Positions 8,092 to 16,645 of a stretch of DNA of 32,550 nt are shown here, piece after piece. A program made the translations under genes and the position numbers. Position 1 is the stretch's first letter. Every line of letters starts with the position of its first letter. The stretch is taken from contig OMSW01000314.1 of assembly GCA_900290295.1 (NCBI GenBank), positions 1 through 32,550 on the forward strand, read 5' to 3'. The notes beneath the pieces are model-generated. The model saw nothing but the letters and a program-made list of their open reading frames with translations, ran no database searches and was not told where the DNA came from. Source of the DNA: Burkholderiales bacterium. GTDB taxonomy: Bacteria > Pseudomonadota > Gammaproteobacteria > Burkholderiales > Burkholderiaceae_F.

Positions 8092-9333
8092 TTGGTGGAC
8101 CCGCGACGCGCTAGCGCAGCCAGTGGTGCACTGGCCGGCCTCAAGATTGTCGATCTTTCCCGGGTACTGGGCGGACCGTATTGCACGATGATCCTTGCCG
8201 ATCACGGTGCGGACGTCATCAAGGTCGAGCCGCCGCAAGGCGACGAGACCCGTCTATGGGGGCCGCCGTTTGCGGTGCGTGCCGACGGCAGCCGCGACGC
8301 GAGCTATTTTCTCGGCGTGAACCGCAACAAGCGTGCGATCGCGCTCGACATCGCCTTGCCTGCCGGGCGCGAGGTGCTGCTGCGCTTGCTCGATGGTGCC
8401 GACGTCCTGTTGGAAAACTTCAAGACCGGCACCATGGAAAGGTGGAACCTCGGATACTCCGAAACCTTGGCTGCGCGCTTTCCCTGGCTGATTCATTGCC
8501 GCGTTTCGGGCTTCGGAGCCGACGGCCCCTTGGGCGGCCTGCCCGGCTACGACGCGGTAGTACAGGCGATGAGCGGCCTGATGAGCATTAACGGCGAGGC
8601 CGATCGCGGGGGCGTGCGCCTGGCTACGCCCATGGTCGATCTTGCCACGGGTATGTATTCGGCGATCGCCATACTCATGGCGCTGCAGGAGCGCGCGCGC
8701 AGCGGCCGCGGCCAGTTCATTGACATGACGCTGTACGACTGCGCGACCGCGCTGCTGCATCCGCAGGCGGCCAATTACCTGTTAAGCGGTGTCCGCCCCG
8801 TCGCGCTAGGCAATGCGCACCCGAATGTCGCTCCCTATGACAAGTGGAGCACGAACTCGGGCGATATCTATATTGCAATCGGCAACGATCGCCAATTCCG
8901 AATTCTCGTGCAAATCCTCGGTCAAGCGCAGCTTGCCACCGACGCGCGATTTTCTACCAATGCGGATCGGCTCGTACACCGCGCGGAACTGCGCACGGCC
9001 CTGATGCAGGCATTTGCGCAGGCCGACGGCCACGAGCTCGCCGAGCGCCTGCTGCGCGCAGGGGTCCCGGCGGGCCTGGTGCGCAACATCGATGAGGCAC
9101 TTGCATCGCCGCACGCGCAGGCGCGCGCCATGGTGGTGCAAACCGACGACATCCGTTCGGTGGGCACACCGATCAAGTTTTCGCGTACCCCGGCGCAGAT
9201 GCGCTGCGCACCGCCGATCTTTGCCCAAGATAGCGACGCCGTGCTGAGCGAGTGCGGATTCTCCGCGGACGAAATCGCCCGGCTCAAGCGCGAGGGCGTG
9301 ATCGCTGGACCGCGCGCGCAGCCGCGGCGGTAA
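8092..9333 (+). CDS. CaiB/BaiF family (class III) CoA-transferase
   Basis: A 413-residue class III CoA-transferase that moves CoA between carboxylic acids through an aspartyl-CoA intermediate. The family opening is clear (LKIVDLSRVLGGPYCTMILA, then GADVIKVEPP), and so are ENFKTGTMERWNLGY and the catalytic Asp in MVDLATGMYS (D183). The acyl substrate cannot be read from sequence; formyl-, succinyl- and carnitine-type members look alike at this level. The start is either TTG at 8092 or GTG at 8095: AGGA at 8082-8085 fits both. It follows the metC-like stop by two bases and ends four bases before the convergent dehydrogenase stop, leaving no room for a conventional terminator on either side. Confidence 0.85.
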   Translation: MVDPRRASAASGALAGLKIVDLSRVLGGPYCTMILADHGADVIKVEPPQGDETRLWGPPFAVRADGSRDASYFLGVNRNKRAIALDIALPAGREVLLRLLDGADVLLENFKTGTMERWNLGYSETLAARFPWLIHCRVSGFGADGPLGGLPGYDAVVQAMSGLMSINGEADRGGVRLATPMVDLATGMYSAIAILMALQERARSGRGQFIDMTLYDCATALLHPQAANYLLSGVRPVALGNAHPNVAPYDKWSTNSGDIYIAIGNDRQFRILVQILGQAQLATDARFSTNADRLVHRAELRTALMQAFAQADGHELAERLLRAGVPAGLVRNIDEALASPHAQARAMVVQTDDIRSVGTPIKFSRTPAQMRCAPPIFAQDSDAVLSECGFSADEIARLKREGVIAGPRAQPRR

Positions 9334-9337
9334 CGAG

Positions 9338-10141
9338 CTAGTCGCGCTGTACGTCCGAGGCCCGGGGCTTGCGGGCGCGCCCCGCCAGCAGGGGATCGAA
9401 GGCCCAGTTGGGCAGCGCACGCAGCAGCTTTGCGACCCATGCCATTTGCCACGGGATTACGGTGTAGCTCGAGCCGCGCGCGATGGCATCAACCGCCCGC
9501 ACGGCGAAGGCCTGCGCGTCCATAAGAAACGGCATGGGATACGGATTTGCGTCGGTCATCGGCGTGCGGACGAAACCAGGGGCGATGGTGACCACCCGAA
9601 TTCCGCTGCCGCGCAGTCCCACCCGCAGGCTTTCGCAATAGTTGATGAGTGCGGCCTTGGACGCGCAATAGGCTTCGGAGCCCGGCAGGCCACGCACGCC
9701 GGCCACGCTGGCGATTGCTACCAGCGTGCCGCGCCGGCGCTTGCGCATTGCCCCGATGAAGGGATGAAAGCTCGTCACCACCGCGTTGAGATTGGTTGCC
9801 AGCACCCGGTCGAACACTTCCAGGTCCTCGTAATACTCGGTCTGCACGCCGGTGGATATGCCGGCACTGGCGACCACCACGTCGGTGCCGCCGCACCGAT
9901 GGTCGAAATCCCGCGCTGCCGCGAGCAGGCGCTCCCGGTCCGTTACGTCGAGCGCGTAGACCTGACAGGGACCCGACAGTTCCGCGGCCAGCGCCTGCAA
10001 GGCGTCGGCCCGGCGGGCTACCAGTCCCAAGCGGGCGCCGCGCCGGGCAAACTCGCGCGCGAGCGCCGCGCCGATCCCGCTGGACGCGCCGGTCAGAAAT
10101 ACATTCACGGTGCTGGATGAATCGACGAGGGCCCGAGGCAA
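9338..10141 (-). CDS. short-chain dehydrogenase/reductase with C-terminal extension
   Basis: A short-chain dehydrogenase with cofactor motif GASSGIG (residues 18-24 of the long form), ASAGIS in place of NNAG (about 91-96), catalytic Ser in ASVAGV (145) and YCASK (158-162). The tail after residue 205 (MDAQAFAVRAVDAIARGSS, then WQMAWVAKLL) resembles the YqjQ/DltE-like group in which a C-terminal amphipathic or hydrophobic segment may contact the membrane. The substrate is unknown. The start is uncertain: the track uses TTG at 10141, but a GTG at 10108 (VNVFLTG) would begin right at the first beta strand; neither has a clear ribosome-binding site. It lies 12 bases after dsbA and is the last gene of the folE2-argS-dsbA run. 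Confidence 0.82.
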   Translation of the reverse strand: MPRALVDSSSTVNVFLTGASSGIGAALAREFARRGARLGLVARRADALQALAAELSGPCQVYALDVTDRERLLAAARDFDHRCGGTDVVVASAGISTGVQTEYYEDLEVFDRVLATNLNAVVTSFHPFIGAMRKRRRGTLVAIASVAGVRGLPGSEAYCASKAALINYCESLRVGLRGSGIRVVTIAPGFVRTPMTDANPYPMPFLMDAQAFAVRAVDAIARGSSYTVIPWQMAWVAKLLRALPNWAFDPLLAGRARKPRASDVQRD

Positions 10142-10153
10142 GCGGCGCCCGCG

Positions 10154-10834
10154 TTACGCCTTTTTGCGCGCTCGCTCGCGGCGCACGCGCTCGAGGAGGT
10201 AATCCATCACCGCGAGCGTGCCGCTATTGGTGTGGCTCTGGACCATGGATGGTGCGGTGAGGAAGCGCCCATCGCAGGCCAGCGTTGGCGTGCCGTCGAT
10301 CGTGTAGGCCTGGGTCGTCAGGCGTGCCCGATTGACCGCGCCGGCGACCGAAAACGAGTCGTACGCGGCTAGCCACTTGTCGCGGCTGATCCCGTTGCTT
10401 GCCATGAAGTCGGCGATCTCGTCGCGATCGAGCAGGCGCTGGCGCTTGTCGTGATAGGCCGCGAATACCTTGACGTGCAGGTCATCGACTCGATTGAGCA
10501 CCTGCAGCGTATAGAAAATGCGCGTGTGCGCTTCGCGCGCCGGATCGCCGAAATCCACCGCCACGTGTTTGTAGGCGACATCCGACGGCAGCTTCTTGCG
10601 CCAGGCTTCCAGATCGGGAAGAAAGGCGTAGCAATGCGGACAACCGTACCAGAAGAAATCGAGCACCTCGATCTTGCCAGGGGGATCGGTAGGCTGCGGA
10701 TTGAGCAATACCTTGTAATCGACTCCTTCCCGGGGCTCGGCGGACGCTTGCGCCAACACCGATGGGACACTCACCAGGGAAGGGCTTGCGCAAAGGCCGA
10801 TCAGGATCTGGCGCCGACGTGCAAAAAATGACAT
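10154..10834 (-). CDS. dsbA: periplasmic thiol:disulfide oxidoreductase DsbA
   Basis: DsbA introduces disulfide bonds into exported proteins in the periplasm. The 226-residue product starts with a signal sequence (MSFFARRRQILIGLC, cleavage probably near SVLAQA), followed by a thioredoxin-fold domain with the redox motif CPHC at about residues 65-68 within FFWYGCPHCYAF. The cis-proline loop is IDGTPTLACDG with Pro at about 183. The ATG at 10834 is chosen because GAGGA lies five bases upstream; the track frame adds 16 residues that would spoil the signal peptide. The gene follows the SPOR-protein gene by 64 bases. DsbA is needed for disulfide-containing exported proteins and often for type II secretion substrates, so it may serve the gsp system in this window (inference). 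Confidence 0.93.
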   Translation of the reverse strand: MSFFARRRQILIGLCASPSLVSVPSVLAQASAEPREGVDYKVLLNPQPTDPPGKIEVLDFFWYGCPHCYAFLPDLEAWRKKLPSDVAYKHVAVDFGDPAREAHTRIFYTLQVLNRVDDLHVKVFAAYHDKRQRLLDRDEIADFMASNGISRDKWLAAYDSFSVAGAVNRARLTTQAYTIDGTPTLACDGRFLTAPSMVQSHTNSGTLAVMDYLLERVRRERARKKA

Positions 10835-10839
10835 GGAAA

Positions 10840-10844
10840 TCCTC
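10840..10844 (-). promoter_or_regulatory. ribosome-binding site deciding the dsbA start
   Basis: GAGGA five bases before the ATG at 10834 supports the start that gives a normal signal peptide. Confidence 0.55.
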
Positions 10845-10898
10845 GTTTGATCTACGGCAGGTACGGTTTGGCGGAAACGCAACGGGGCAGCAATGCGG

Positions 10899-11486
10899 TC
10901 AGCGGATATGGACGAGTTGTGGCTCCATCCCGTTCTCGGACAGCGTACGTCGAATTCCGTTCACATCATCGAGCTGCCCATAGGGCCCGAGCCGGACGCG
11001 GTAGAGCGTTGTCCCTTCGGCCTGCACGGCGGAAACCTTCGCGTCCAGACCCAGTAGCGCCAGACGTGCGCGAATGGCGTCGGCGTCGTCCGCGCTCTTG
11101 TAGGCGCCGACCTGCAGCAGGAACCGTGCGCCCGGCTCCGCCGGTTCGGCGCCGCTCGCCGTTGCCGGGCTCGCTGCGGACCGGGCGGCCGGCCCGGAGC
11201 CCGGGTTGGTATCGGGGATCGGGTTTGCGCTCTCCGGTGCCTCGGAAGGGGCCGCCGCGGACCGGTTGGCCTCGGGCGAGGGCCCGGAGGGAATCTGGGG
11301 CGAGAACAAGGGGCGATTCGGATCGCCCGCGTCCGGCGTGACATTCTCGGTCGAGCGCTGCACCTTGGTGACGAACGGTACCGGGGCGTTGGTCAGGTAC
11401 AGCGCGATGGCGACCGAAATGGCCAGGCCGCTGACGAGTCCGGCGAGAAAGCCGATCAGGCTTATTGGGTGTCGATCGGAAGCCAT
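10899..11486 (-). CDS. membrane-anchored SPOR-domain protein (FtsN-like architecture)
   Basis: A 195-residue protein with a short cytoplasmic N-terminus, one transmembrane helix (about residues 9-31, ISLIGFLAGLVSGLAISVA), a Pro/Ala/Ser-rich periplasmic linker (about 45-118) and a C-terminal SPOR domain (about 120-195) opening with FLLQVGAYKSADDADAIRAR and containing LYRVRLGPYG. SPOR domains bind glycan strands stripped of stem peptides, usually at the division septum. The layout is that of FtsN, and in Burkholderiales this gene commonly lies between argS and dsbA (recalled, not checked here). Its ATG is four bases after the argS stop, so it is probably translationally coupled. Whether it is the essential FtsN or an accessory septal protein cannot be decided. 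Confidence 0.85.
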   Translation of the reverse strand: MASDRHPISLIGFLAGLVSGLAISVAIALYLTNAPVPFVTKVQRSTENVTPDAGDPNRPLFSPQIPSGPSPEANRSAAAPSEAPESANPIPDTNPGSGPAARSAASPATASGAEPAEPGARFLLQVGAYKSADDADAIRARLALLGLDAKVSAVQAEGTTLYRVRLGPYGQLDDVNGIRRTLSENGMEPQLVHIR

Positions 11487-11490
11487 CGTG

Positions 11491-13230
11491 TCACATGCGA
11501 TCCGGCGCCGTTACGCCGATCAGGGCCAGTCCGTTGCGCAGTACTTGACGCGTGGCCATCAGCAACACCAAGCGTGCGGCACGCAAGCTGGGATCATCGA
11601 CCAAAATGCGCTCCGCGTTGTAGAAGGCATGCAGGTCGGCAGCCAGGTCCTTCAGGTAAAAGGCAAGCTGGTGCGGTGCCAGGTCGCTGGCGGCCTCGCG
11701 CAAAATATCCGGATATTCGGCCAGGCGCGCCAACAAGGCAAGCTCGCGCGCGGCCACCAATGGTGCCGGGTCCACCCGTTGGGCCGCGGCCTCGTCCAGC
11801 GGTGCAACCGCTTGTTCGGCAGCCTGTGCCAGCACCGAGCAAATGCGCGCGTGCGCATATTGAATGTAATAGACCGGGTTTTCTTCCGAGTGCGACAGCG
11901 CCAGGTCGACGTCGAACGTGAACTCCGAATCGCTCTTTCGCGAAACCAGGAAAAAGCGCGTTGCGTCGCGACCGACCCAATCGACCAGGTCGCGTAACGC
12001 GACGTAGGTGCCGGCGCGCTTGGACATCTTGACTTCCTCGCCACCCCGTGTCACCCGCACCATCTTGTGCAGCAGGTACTCCGGGTATCCGGGCGGAATC
12101 GGCAGTCCGAGGGTGCGCGCGAGAATCTGTAGACCGGCACGCACCCGCGCCACCGTACCGTGGTGATCGGACCCCTGCACGTTGATGGCGCGGGTAAATC
12201 CGCGCTCGAACTTGGCCAGGTGGTAGGCGACGTCCGGCACGAAGTAGGTATAGGTACCGTCGGATTTGCGCACGACCCGGTCCTTGTCGTCGGATATTTC
12301 GTGTCCGCCGCCGCTGGCGACCGAGGCCTGCGTGGTCCGCAACCACAAGGCGCCTTCGGATTCAAACGTCAAGCCCGATTTGATCAGTCCCTGTACGGTT
12401 TCCTCGACACTGCCGTCCTGGTACAGGGAAGATTCGAGAAAAAAATGGTCGAACCGCACGCCGATCGCCTCCAGGTCCAGGTCCTGCTGATGGCGCAAGC
12501 TGGCAACGGCGAATCGCCGCACCGACATCGAATCATCCGGATCCCCACTGGCCTTGACCTGCGCACCGTCGCGTGCGCGCACGGTTGCGCCGGAGAGAAA
12601 CTGGCGCGCAATCTCGACGATGTATTCGCCCTGGTACCCGATTCGGGAATCATCGATCTGGCGCCCTTGCAGCTGCTGCGCGCGCGCCTGTACCGAGTTG
12701 GCAAGCAGTTCGATCTGGGCGCCGGCGTCGTTGTAGTAAAACTCGCGCTGCACAGCCCAGCCGCGCGCGGCCAGCACGTTTGCCAGGGCATCGCCCAGTG
12801 CGGCCTGGCGTGCGTGGCCCAGGTGCAACGGTCCGGTGGGATTGGCCGAGACAAACTCGATCACCACGGGACGGTTGCCGCCTTCGTGGCCGCTGCCAAA
12901 GGCGTGGCCGGCACGCAGGATCTCGCCAAGGACCTGCTGCTTGAGTGCCTTGGTGAGCCGCAGATTGATGAACCCGGGCCCGGCAATCTCGATGGATTCG
13001 ATCCAGGGGTCCGCGCGTCGGTTGGCGCGCAGCGCAGCGACGATGACGCTCGCGAGCTCGCGCGCCGGCCGGCCCAGCTGTTTGGCAAGCTGCAAGGCGA
13101 CCGTGCAGGACAGGTCGCCATGAGCGGCCACTTTCGGCCGTTGCAACTCAATGTCCGGGGGAGCGGCGCACAGTGTTGCAAGCGCCTCGCGGATCAGGTC
13201 CGCGATCGCTTGCCGCTGTTCGGCGAGCAT
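11491..13230 (-). CDS. argS: arginyl-tRNA synthetase
   Basis: A class I aminoacyl-tRNA synthetase that charges tRNA-Arg. From the ATG at 13230 ([12 protein letters not shown]) the protein is 579 residues, the normal length. The N-terminal Add1 domain is present ([16 protein letters not shown]), the HIGH motif reads HLGH (136-139) within [14 protein letters not shown], and the KMSKS-like motif is [10 protein letters not shown] at about 395. The C-terminal DALR anticodon-binding domain includes [10 protein letters not shown] and ends in [15 protein letters not shown]. The ORF track extends 95 codons upstream through the asparaginase gene; that part has no synthetase similarity and I reject it. 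No strong ribosome-binding site is seen before the ATG. It lies 37 bases after the asparaginase stop. Confidence 0.96.
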   Translation of the reverse strand: MLAEQRQAIADLIREALATLCAAPPDIELQRPKVAAHGDLSCTVALQLAKQLGRPARELASVIVAALRANRRADPWIESIEIAGPGFINLRLTKALKQQVLGEILRAGHAFGSGHEGGNRPVVIEFVSANPTGPLHLGHARQAALGDALANVLAARGWAVQREFYYNDAGAQIELLANSVQARAQQLQGRQIDDSRIGYQGEYIVEIARQFLSGATVRARDGAQVKASGDPDDSMSVRRFAVASLRHQQDLDLEAIGVRFDHFFLESSLYQDGSVEETVQGLIKSGLTFESEGALWLRTTQASVASGGGHEISDDKDRVVRKSDGTYTYFVPDVAYHLAKFERGFTRAINVQGSDHHGTVARVRAGLQILARTLGLPIPPGYPEYLLHKMVRVTRGGEEVKMSKRAGTYVALRDLVDWVGRDATRFFLVSRKSDSEFTFDVDLALSHSEENPVYYIQYAHARICSVLAQAAEQAVAPLDEAAAQRVDPAPLVAARELALLARLAEYPDILREAASDLAPHQLAFYLKDLAADLHAFYNAERILVDDPSLRAARLVLLMATRQVLRNGLALIGVTAPDRM

Positions 13231-13267
13231 GAAGAGGGAACATCCGAAGATACGGGAGCGCGGTAGT

Positions 13268-14296
13268 CTACCGGAGTGCCAGAGGCGGCAGGGTGAACAG
13301 GGATACGAAGCGGCCGGTCTGCGTGCCGCGCGCGTTGCGCAGAGCGGTTCGAAAATGCGGCGCCAAGGCCGTGCGCAGCGGATTCTGGAGTAGGCCCGTC
13401 TGGTGCAGGACTTCGACCGTGGCCACGTGCAGGGCCGACGGATCGCCTCCCGCGATTCGGATTGCAATCCCCAGCCCCAGCGAGCGCACGCCGATCGCCT
13501 GCAGGCCATCGGCACCGATCTTGCTGACCCAGTCGCCCGCGCCGGTGCGCATGAGCGCCAAGTCGATTCGCGCCGTACCAGACACCAAGTCCGGGTGGCG
13601 CGTCATGGCAAAGAACAGCGCCCGCAGGCCGGGCGCATCGTCGCAGGCGAGGCGGCAATACAACTGCGCGATGTCGCGCAGCGGCACGGCGAAGTTGGGT
13701 GCGCTGCAGCCGTCGGTTCCGGCGACCAGCGCGTCCGCAGGAAAAAAATCCTGCGCGGTCTTGCGGATGCGTAGTTGCAGGGGCGAGTCCGGGTCGAGGT
13801 AGTCGTCCCAGCGGTGACCGTGCAGCCGACAATACGCGAGGAATCCGCTGTGCTTGCCGGAACAGTTGTGGTGCAGCGCGCTGATGGGAAACGACGCAGG
13901 GCAAGCCGTCGCCGTGGCCGCGAAATAGCGTGGTGGATGGCAGCCGCACTGCAGGTCGGCGGTGCCTGCCCCGATGCGGTCAAGGATCGATTGCACAATG
14001 GCGACGTGGACGGATTCGCCGCTGTGGCTTGAGCACAGCAGCGCCAGCTCCTGGGAGCCGAAGCCGAATTGCGCCATCCCACCGTCCTCCACGAAGGGCA
14101 GGGCCTGTAGCGGTTTTAGGGTAGAGCGGGAAAAATTGATCCCGTCGGTATCGCCCGCGCCGGCAACGACCCTGCCAGCGTGGTCAACGACCGCTATGGA
14201 TCCGAAATGCACGCACTCGACGGCGCCGCCACGCGTCGTGGCGAGCAGCGGGACATGCGACGGAATCCTACCGTTCGAGCCGCTTATCGCTTTCAA
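13268..14296 (-). CDS. asparaginase_II family protein (Rhizobium-type L-asparaginase)
   Basis: A cytoplasmic-looking protein of about 330-342 residues related to the thermolabile Rhizobium etli asparaginase family, unlike the classical E. coli enzymes. Family landmarks are TTRGGAVE near the N-terminus, the Ser-x2-Lys tandem in [13 protein letters not shown] (S58/K61), CSSHSGE (88-94), the Cys in [12 protein letters not shown] (C145) and in [14 protein letters not shown] (C197), and a later [10 protein letters not shown]. The two Cys and Ser-Lys sites correspond to zinc and catalytic positions described for that family. The start is unclear. The track uses TTG at 14296, inside the end of folE2, and no ATG or GTG occurs before the conserved domain; a start near the folE2 stop, with translational coupling, is likely. 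Confidence 0.83.
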   Translation of the reverse strand: MKAISGSNGRIPSHVPLLATTRGGAVECVHFGSIAVVDHAGRVVAGAGDTDGINFSRSTLKPLQALPFVEDGGMAQFGFGSQELALLCSSHSGESVHVAIVQSILDRIGAGTADLQCGCHPPRYFAATATACPASFPISALHHNCSGKHSGFLAYCRLHGHRWDDYLDPDSPLQLRIRKTAQDFFPADALVAGTDGCSAPNFAVPLRDIAQLYCRLACDDAPGLRALFFAMTRHPDLVSGTARIDLALMRTGAGDWVSKIGADGLQAIGVRSLGLGIAIRIAGGDPSALHVATVEVLHQTGLLQNPLRTALAPHFRTALRNARGTQTGRFVSLFTLPPLALR

Positions 14297-15071
14297 TCAA
14301 TGCGTAGGCCGAATGGTTGTGGATGGATTCGAAGTTTTCCGATTCCACCCGATAGGCAGCCACCCGCGGATCCCGTTGCAGTACCAGTGCGATGTCCCGC
14401 ACGGTGTCTTCGACGAACTTCGGATTGTCGTAGGCACGCTCGGTGACGAACTTCTCATCGGGGCGCTTGAGCACCGACCACAGCTCGCAGGACGCGGCAT
14501 CTTCGGCGATGCGAACCTGCGACTCGATGGTTATGGCCTCGACCAGTTCGAGCTCGATGGTGACGTGCGAGCGCTGATTGTGCGCGCCGTAGTCCGCTAC
14601 CTTCTTGCTGCAGGGGCAAAGGCTGGTTACCGGAACGACGACCTTTTGCCGGATCCGCACCTTGCCGGCGCGAATCATTCCGCTTAGTGCGACGTCGTAA
14701 TCCATGAGGCTCTCGACGCCCGATACGGGTGCAGCCTTGTTGATGAAGTAGGGGAAACGGAGTTCGATGGCGCCCTCGTGGGCGCCCAGGTGCCGTAGCA
14801 TCTTCGTCAAAAGTCTTTCCAGGGAGGGTCCCGAGAGCGGCTCGCGGTGTTCCTGCAAGACCTCAACGAAGCGCGACATGTGTGTGCCCTTGCGCTCGCC
14901 AGGCAACGCGACGTACATGTCGACCGATGCCACGGTCGAAACTGGCCCGGCGCCCGAGCTGATCACGACCGGGTAGCGCAGGGACTTCACGCCGACGCGG
15001 GAAATCGCGATGTTTCGCGAGTCGACGGACGACTGCACGTCCGGCAGCAAGACTTGTTCTGGTGCATTCAC
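14268..15071 (-). CDS. folE2: GTP cyclohydrolase FolE2 (type IB)
   Basis: FolE2 converts GTP to 7,8-dihydroneopterin triphosphate, the first step of folate synthesis, using a metal site that does not strictly need zinc. The 267-residue product has the expected length. The metal/catalytic Cys lies in [15 protein letters not shown] (C152/C154), with the following [12 protein letters not shown] strand and SIHNHSAYA near the C-terminus typical of the family. The start is GTG at 15071 with GAGA a few bases upstream; an ATG at 15067 is out of frame. The gene is the first of a run with the asparaginase, argS, SPOR and dsbA genes and is divergent from a B12-type MerR regulator across 557 bases. Two palindromes lie in its upstream region (separate entries). 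Confidence 0.94.
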   Translation of the reverse strand: MNAPEQVLLPDVQSSVDSRNIAISRVGVKSLRYPVVISSGAGPVSTVASVDMYVALPGERKGTHMSRFVEVLQEHREPLSGPSLERLLTKMLRHLGAHEGAIELRFPYFINKAAPVSGVESLMDYDVALSGMIRAGKVRIRQKVVVPVTSLCPCSKKVADYGAHNQRSHVTIELELVEAITIESQVRIAEDAASCELWSVLKRPDEKFVTERAYDNPKFVEDTVRDIALVLQRDPRVAAYRVESENFESIHNHSAYALIESDKRLER

Positions 15072-15123
15072 GGGTTTTCTCTGCTCATGGCGCCGGCCCC
15101 TCGAGCCCGAAAGGGCCGCGCGG

Positions 15124-15140
15124 GGAACGTAACGCGTTCC
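15124..15140. promoter_or_regulatory. perfect inverted repeat upstream of folE2 (candidate operator)
   Basis: GGAACG-TAACG-CGTTCC is a perfect six-base inverted repeat with a five-base spacer, 53 bases upstream of the folE2 GTG and just downstream of the AT-rich patch that probably holds its promoter. The position suits an operator. The protein that would bind it is not known. Confidence 0.35.
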
Positions 15141-15143
15141 GGC

Positions 15144-15168
15144 ATGTATTAATTTGACTATTTCAGTC
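15144..15168. promoter_or_regulatory. AT-rich promoter-like patch with GACT-N5-AGTC element
   Basis: GACT-ATTTC-AGTC (15156-15168) is a short inverted repeat with an A/T-rich centre, resembling the core of type 1 IscR/Rrf2 sites (established family knowledge, compared by eye). On the minus strand it is followed at once by TTAATAC, a plausible -10 element for folE2. A regulator overlapping this promoter is possible, but the flanks fit IscR consensus only partly. Confidence 0.3.
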
Positions 15169-15221
15169 GGAATTTAGGGGTAGGCCCCGACCCTAGTTTG
15201 CCCGAGCCTCGCCCGGCACGC

Positions 15222-15256
15222 AAACCGCAAACGGGCGAGCAAGCGCTCGCCGGTTT
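15222..15256. other. bulged hairpin in the folE2/merR intergenic region
   Basis: GGCGAGC and GCTCGCC pair around an AAGC loop (15234-15251), and the flanking AAACC and GGTTT extend the stem after a seven-base bulge (15227-15233). No T-run follows on either strand, so it is not a classical terminator. It could be part of a structured leader or small RNA, or an extended operator. Confidence 0.35.
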
Positions 15257-15628
15257 GACGCGGCCATTTCTGCAAAATTCCCCGGCAAATTATGGGCATA
15301 TCGCTACACGGCGCATTCTTGTGCTGGACAAAGATTCCTCCTTGCACTAGAAAGCAAAATGTTTGGACGTTGCTGGAACCGTCGCGGACTGCCGCCTGGG
15401 CGCCGACGCTCGTGCGGTAGGCCACTGTTATTGGGATGATTCCAGGAAACGAGGCGAGCCTGAGACAAGCAGATGGGAGTTCGCCTAAAGGGATCCGCGA
15501 TTATGCCGATCTCCAATTTGTCCACGACAGAATTGCAATGGTGCGTTCCGTGAATTTGGCTCTCTGCGTTTCTTGCGGCAGGTTCGTCCCTTCACGGCCT
15601 TGGCCGCCGATTGCGGTTTGGTGACGGG

Positions 15629-16570
15629 ATGAAGCCAACGGGTACCGGTGAGAGTAACCCGGTGAACATCGCCGCCGTGGAACGTGACACGGGCCTTTCG
15701 AAGGACACCCTGCGGGTTTGGGAGCGGCGATATGGATTTCCCGCACCGCAGCGCGACGCTTCCGGGCAGCGTGTCTATACCCGCGATGACGTGGAAAAGC
15801 TGCGCCTGGCAAAACGCCTGCTCGACTACGGCTATCGCCCCGGAAAGATCCTGTCGTATACGTCCGAGCACCTCCTCCAGCTGGCCGACGCCGCGGCCCC
15901 GCCGCTGATGCGGCGCCAAGACGCGCTCCGCGACGGCGCCGACGTCGAGCTGTTCCTGGATCTGGTTCGGGCACACCGGGTCGAAGAGCTGCGGCGCCAG
16001 CTCTCGCAATCGCTGTTGCGCCTTGGTCTGGCGCAATTCGTTGCCGGGGTCGTCGCCCGGCTCAACGCCCGGGTCGGCGACGCCTGGGCCCGTGGCAAGC
16101 TCGAGGTATTCGAGGAACACCTTTACACCGAGTCGATCCAACTGATCCTGCGCAACGCGATCAGCGGTATTCCGCGGCCGGGCGTTAATCCGCCGTTCGT
16201 TTTGCTTACGACCTTCCCGCGCGAGTCGCACGGGCTTGGCCTGTTGATGGCCGAGGCATTCTTCGCGCTGGAGGGCTGCCGCTGTATTTCGCTGGGCGTG
16301 CAGACGCCCGTGCCCGACATCGTGCGCGCGGCCCAGATACAAAAGGTCGATATCGTCGCGCTGTCCTTCAGCGACTCGATGAATGCCAATCACGTCATCG
16401 GCGGCATCGCGGAACTGCGTGCCCAACTGCCGTCGAGCTTCGAGGTCTGGGTCGGCGGCAACTGCCCGATCTTGGAACGGCGGTCGCTCGATGGCGTCGT
16501 GCGCCTGCGCCTGCTTACCGATGTCGGTCCCGCGCTAGCGCGATGGCGCAAGGGCCACCGCCCAGGCTAA
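15629..16570 (+). CDS. MerR-family regulator with cobalamin-binding sensor domain (CarH/LitR-like)
   Basis: A 313-residue DNA-binding regulator. The N-terminal MerR winged-helix domain (about residues 12-75) includes DTLRVWERRYGFPAP and the wing GQRVYTRDDV. The C-terminal half has a B12-binding helical bundle carrying W-x9-EH (WARGKLEVFEEH, W153/E163/H164) and then a Rossmann-like domain with PRESHGLGLLMAEAF, whose His (about 201) sits where the lower axial cobalt ligand lies in CarH. CarH/LitR proteins use adenosylcobalamin as a light sensor: they repress in the dark and release DNA on illumination (established for that family). Here the role is inferred. The start is ATG at 15629; a GTG at 15662 is an alternative. 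It is divergent from folE2 and convergent with phaM. Confidence 0.85.
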   Translation: MKPTGTGESNPVNIAAVERDTGLSKDTLRVWERRYGFPAPQRDASGQRVYTRDDVEKLRLAKRLLDYGYRPGKILSYTSEHLLQLADAAAPPLMRRQDALRDGADVELFLDLVRAHRVEELRRQLSQSLLRLGLAQFVAGVVARLNARVGDAWARGKLEVFEEHLYTESIQLILRNAISGIPRPGVNPPFVLLTTFPRESHGLGLLMAEAFFALEGCRCISLGVQTPVPDIVRAAQIQKVDIVALSFSDSMNANHVIGGIAELRAQLPSSFEVWVGGNCPILERRSLDGVVRLRLLTDVGPALARWRKGHRPG

Positions 16571-16645
16571 GCGCTACGGCTGCGCCGGCTGCAACGACAG
16601 CCCAGGGACGGTCAAGGCGCGCTTGGAAAAATTGGCAGCTGCTAA

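Larger units (their letters stand above)
15072..15628. other. 557-base intergenic region with palindromes and hairpin, no convincing gene
   Basis: This is the longest non-coding stretch in the window, between divergent folE2 and the MerR-type regulator, and it is more AT-rich than its neighbours. ORFs here (for example 15436-15624 plus and 15174-15425 minus) have no recognisable domains and poor start signals. It contains a palindrome GGAACG-N5-CGTTCC, a GACT-N5-AGTC element in an AT-rich patch and a bulged hairpin at 15222-15256. Bases 15257-15628 hold nothing I can name. A small RNA or a long regulated leader for the regulator gene are both possible. Confidence 0.5.

Noticed and set aside
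12160-13266. 368-codon plus-strand ORF opposite argS
   Set aside because: Antisense to a fully convincing arginyl-tRNA synthetase; no recognisable domain.
13231-13515. 95-codon N-terminal extension of argS in the ORF track
   Set aside because: It overlaps the end of the asparaginase-type gene, carries no synthetase similarity, and the ATG at 13230 gives normal length.
15421-15475. Cobalamin riboswitch-like words (GCCACTG, then GCGAGCCTGAGACAAGC) upstream of the B12-type regulator
   Set aside because: The 3' words recall the B12 box, but the required upstream core (GGTG, AATCC, CCCCGCAACTGT-like elements) is absent and the B12 box itself is degenerate. A covariance search with the Rfam cobalamin model would settle it.
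15436-15624. 62-codon plus-strand ORF upstream of the MerR-type regulator
   Set aside because: No domain, weak start signals and no coding-like composition; treated as non-coding.
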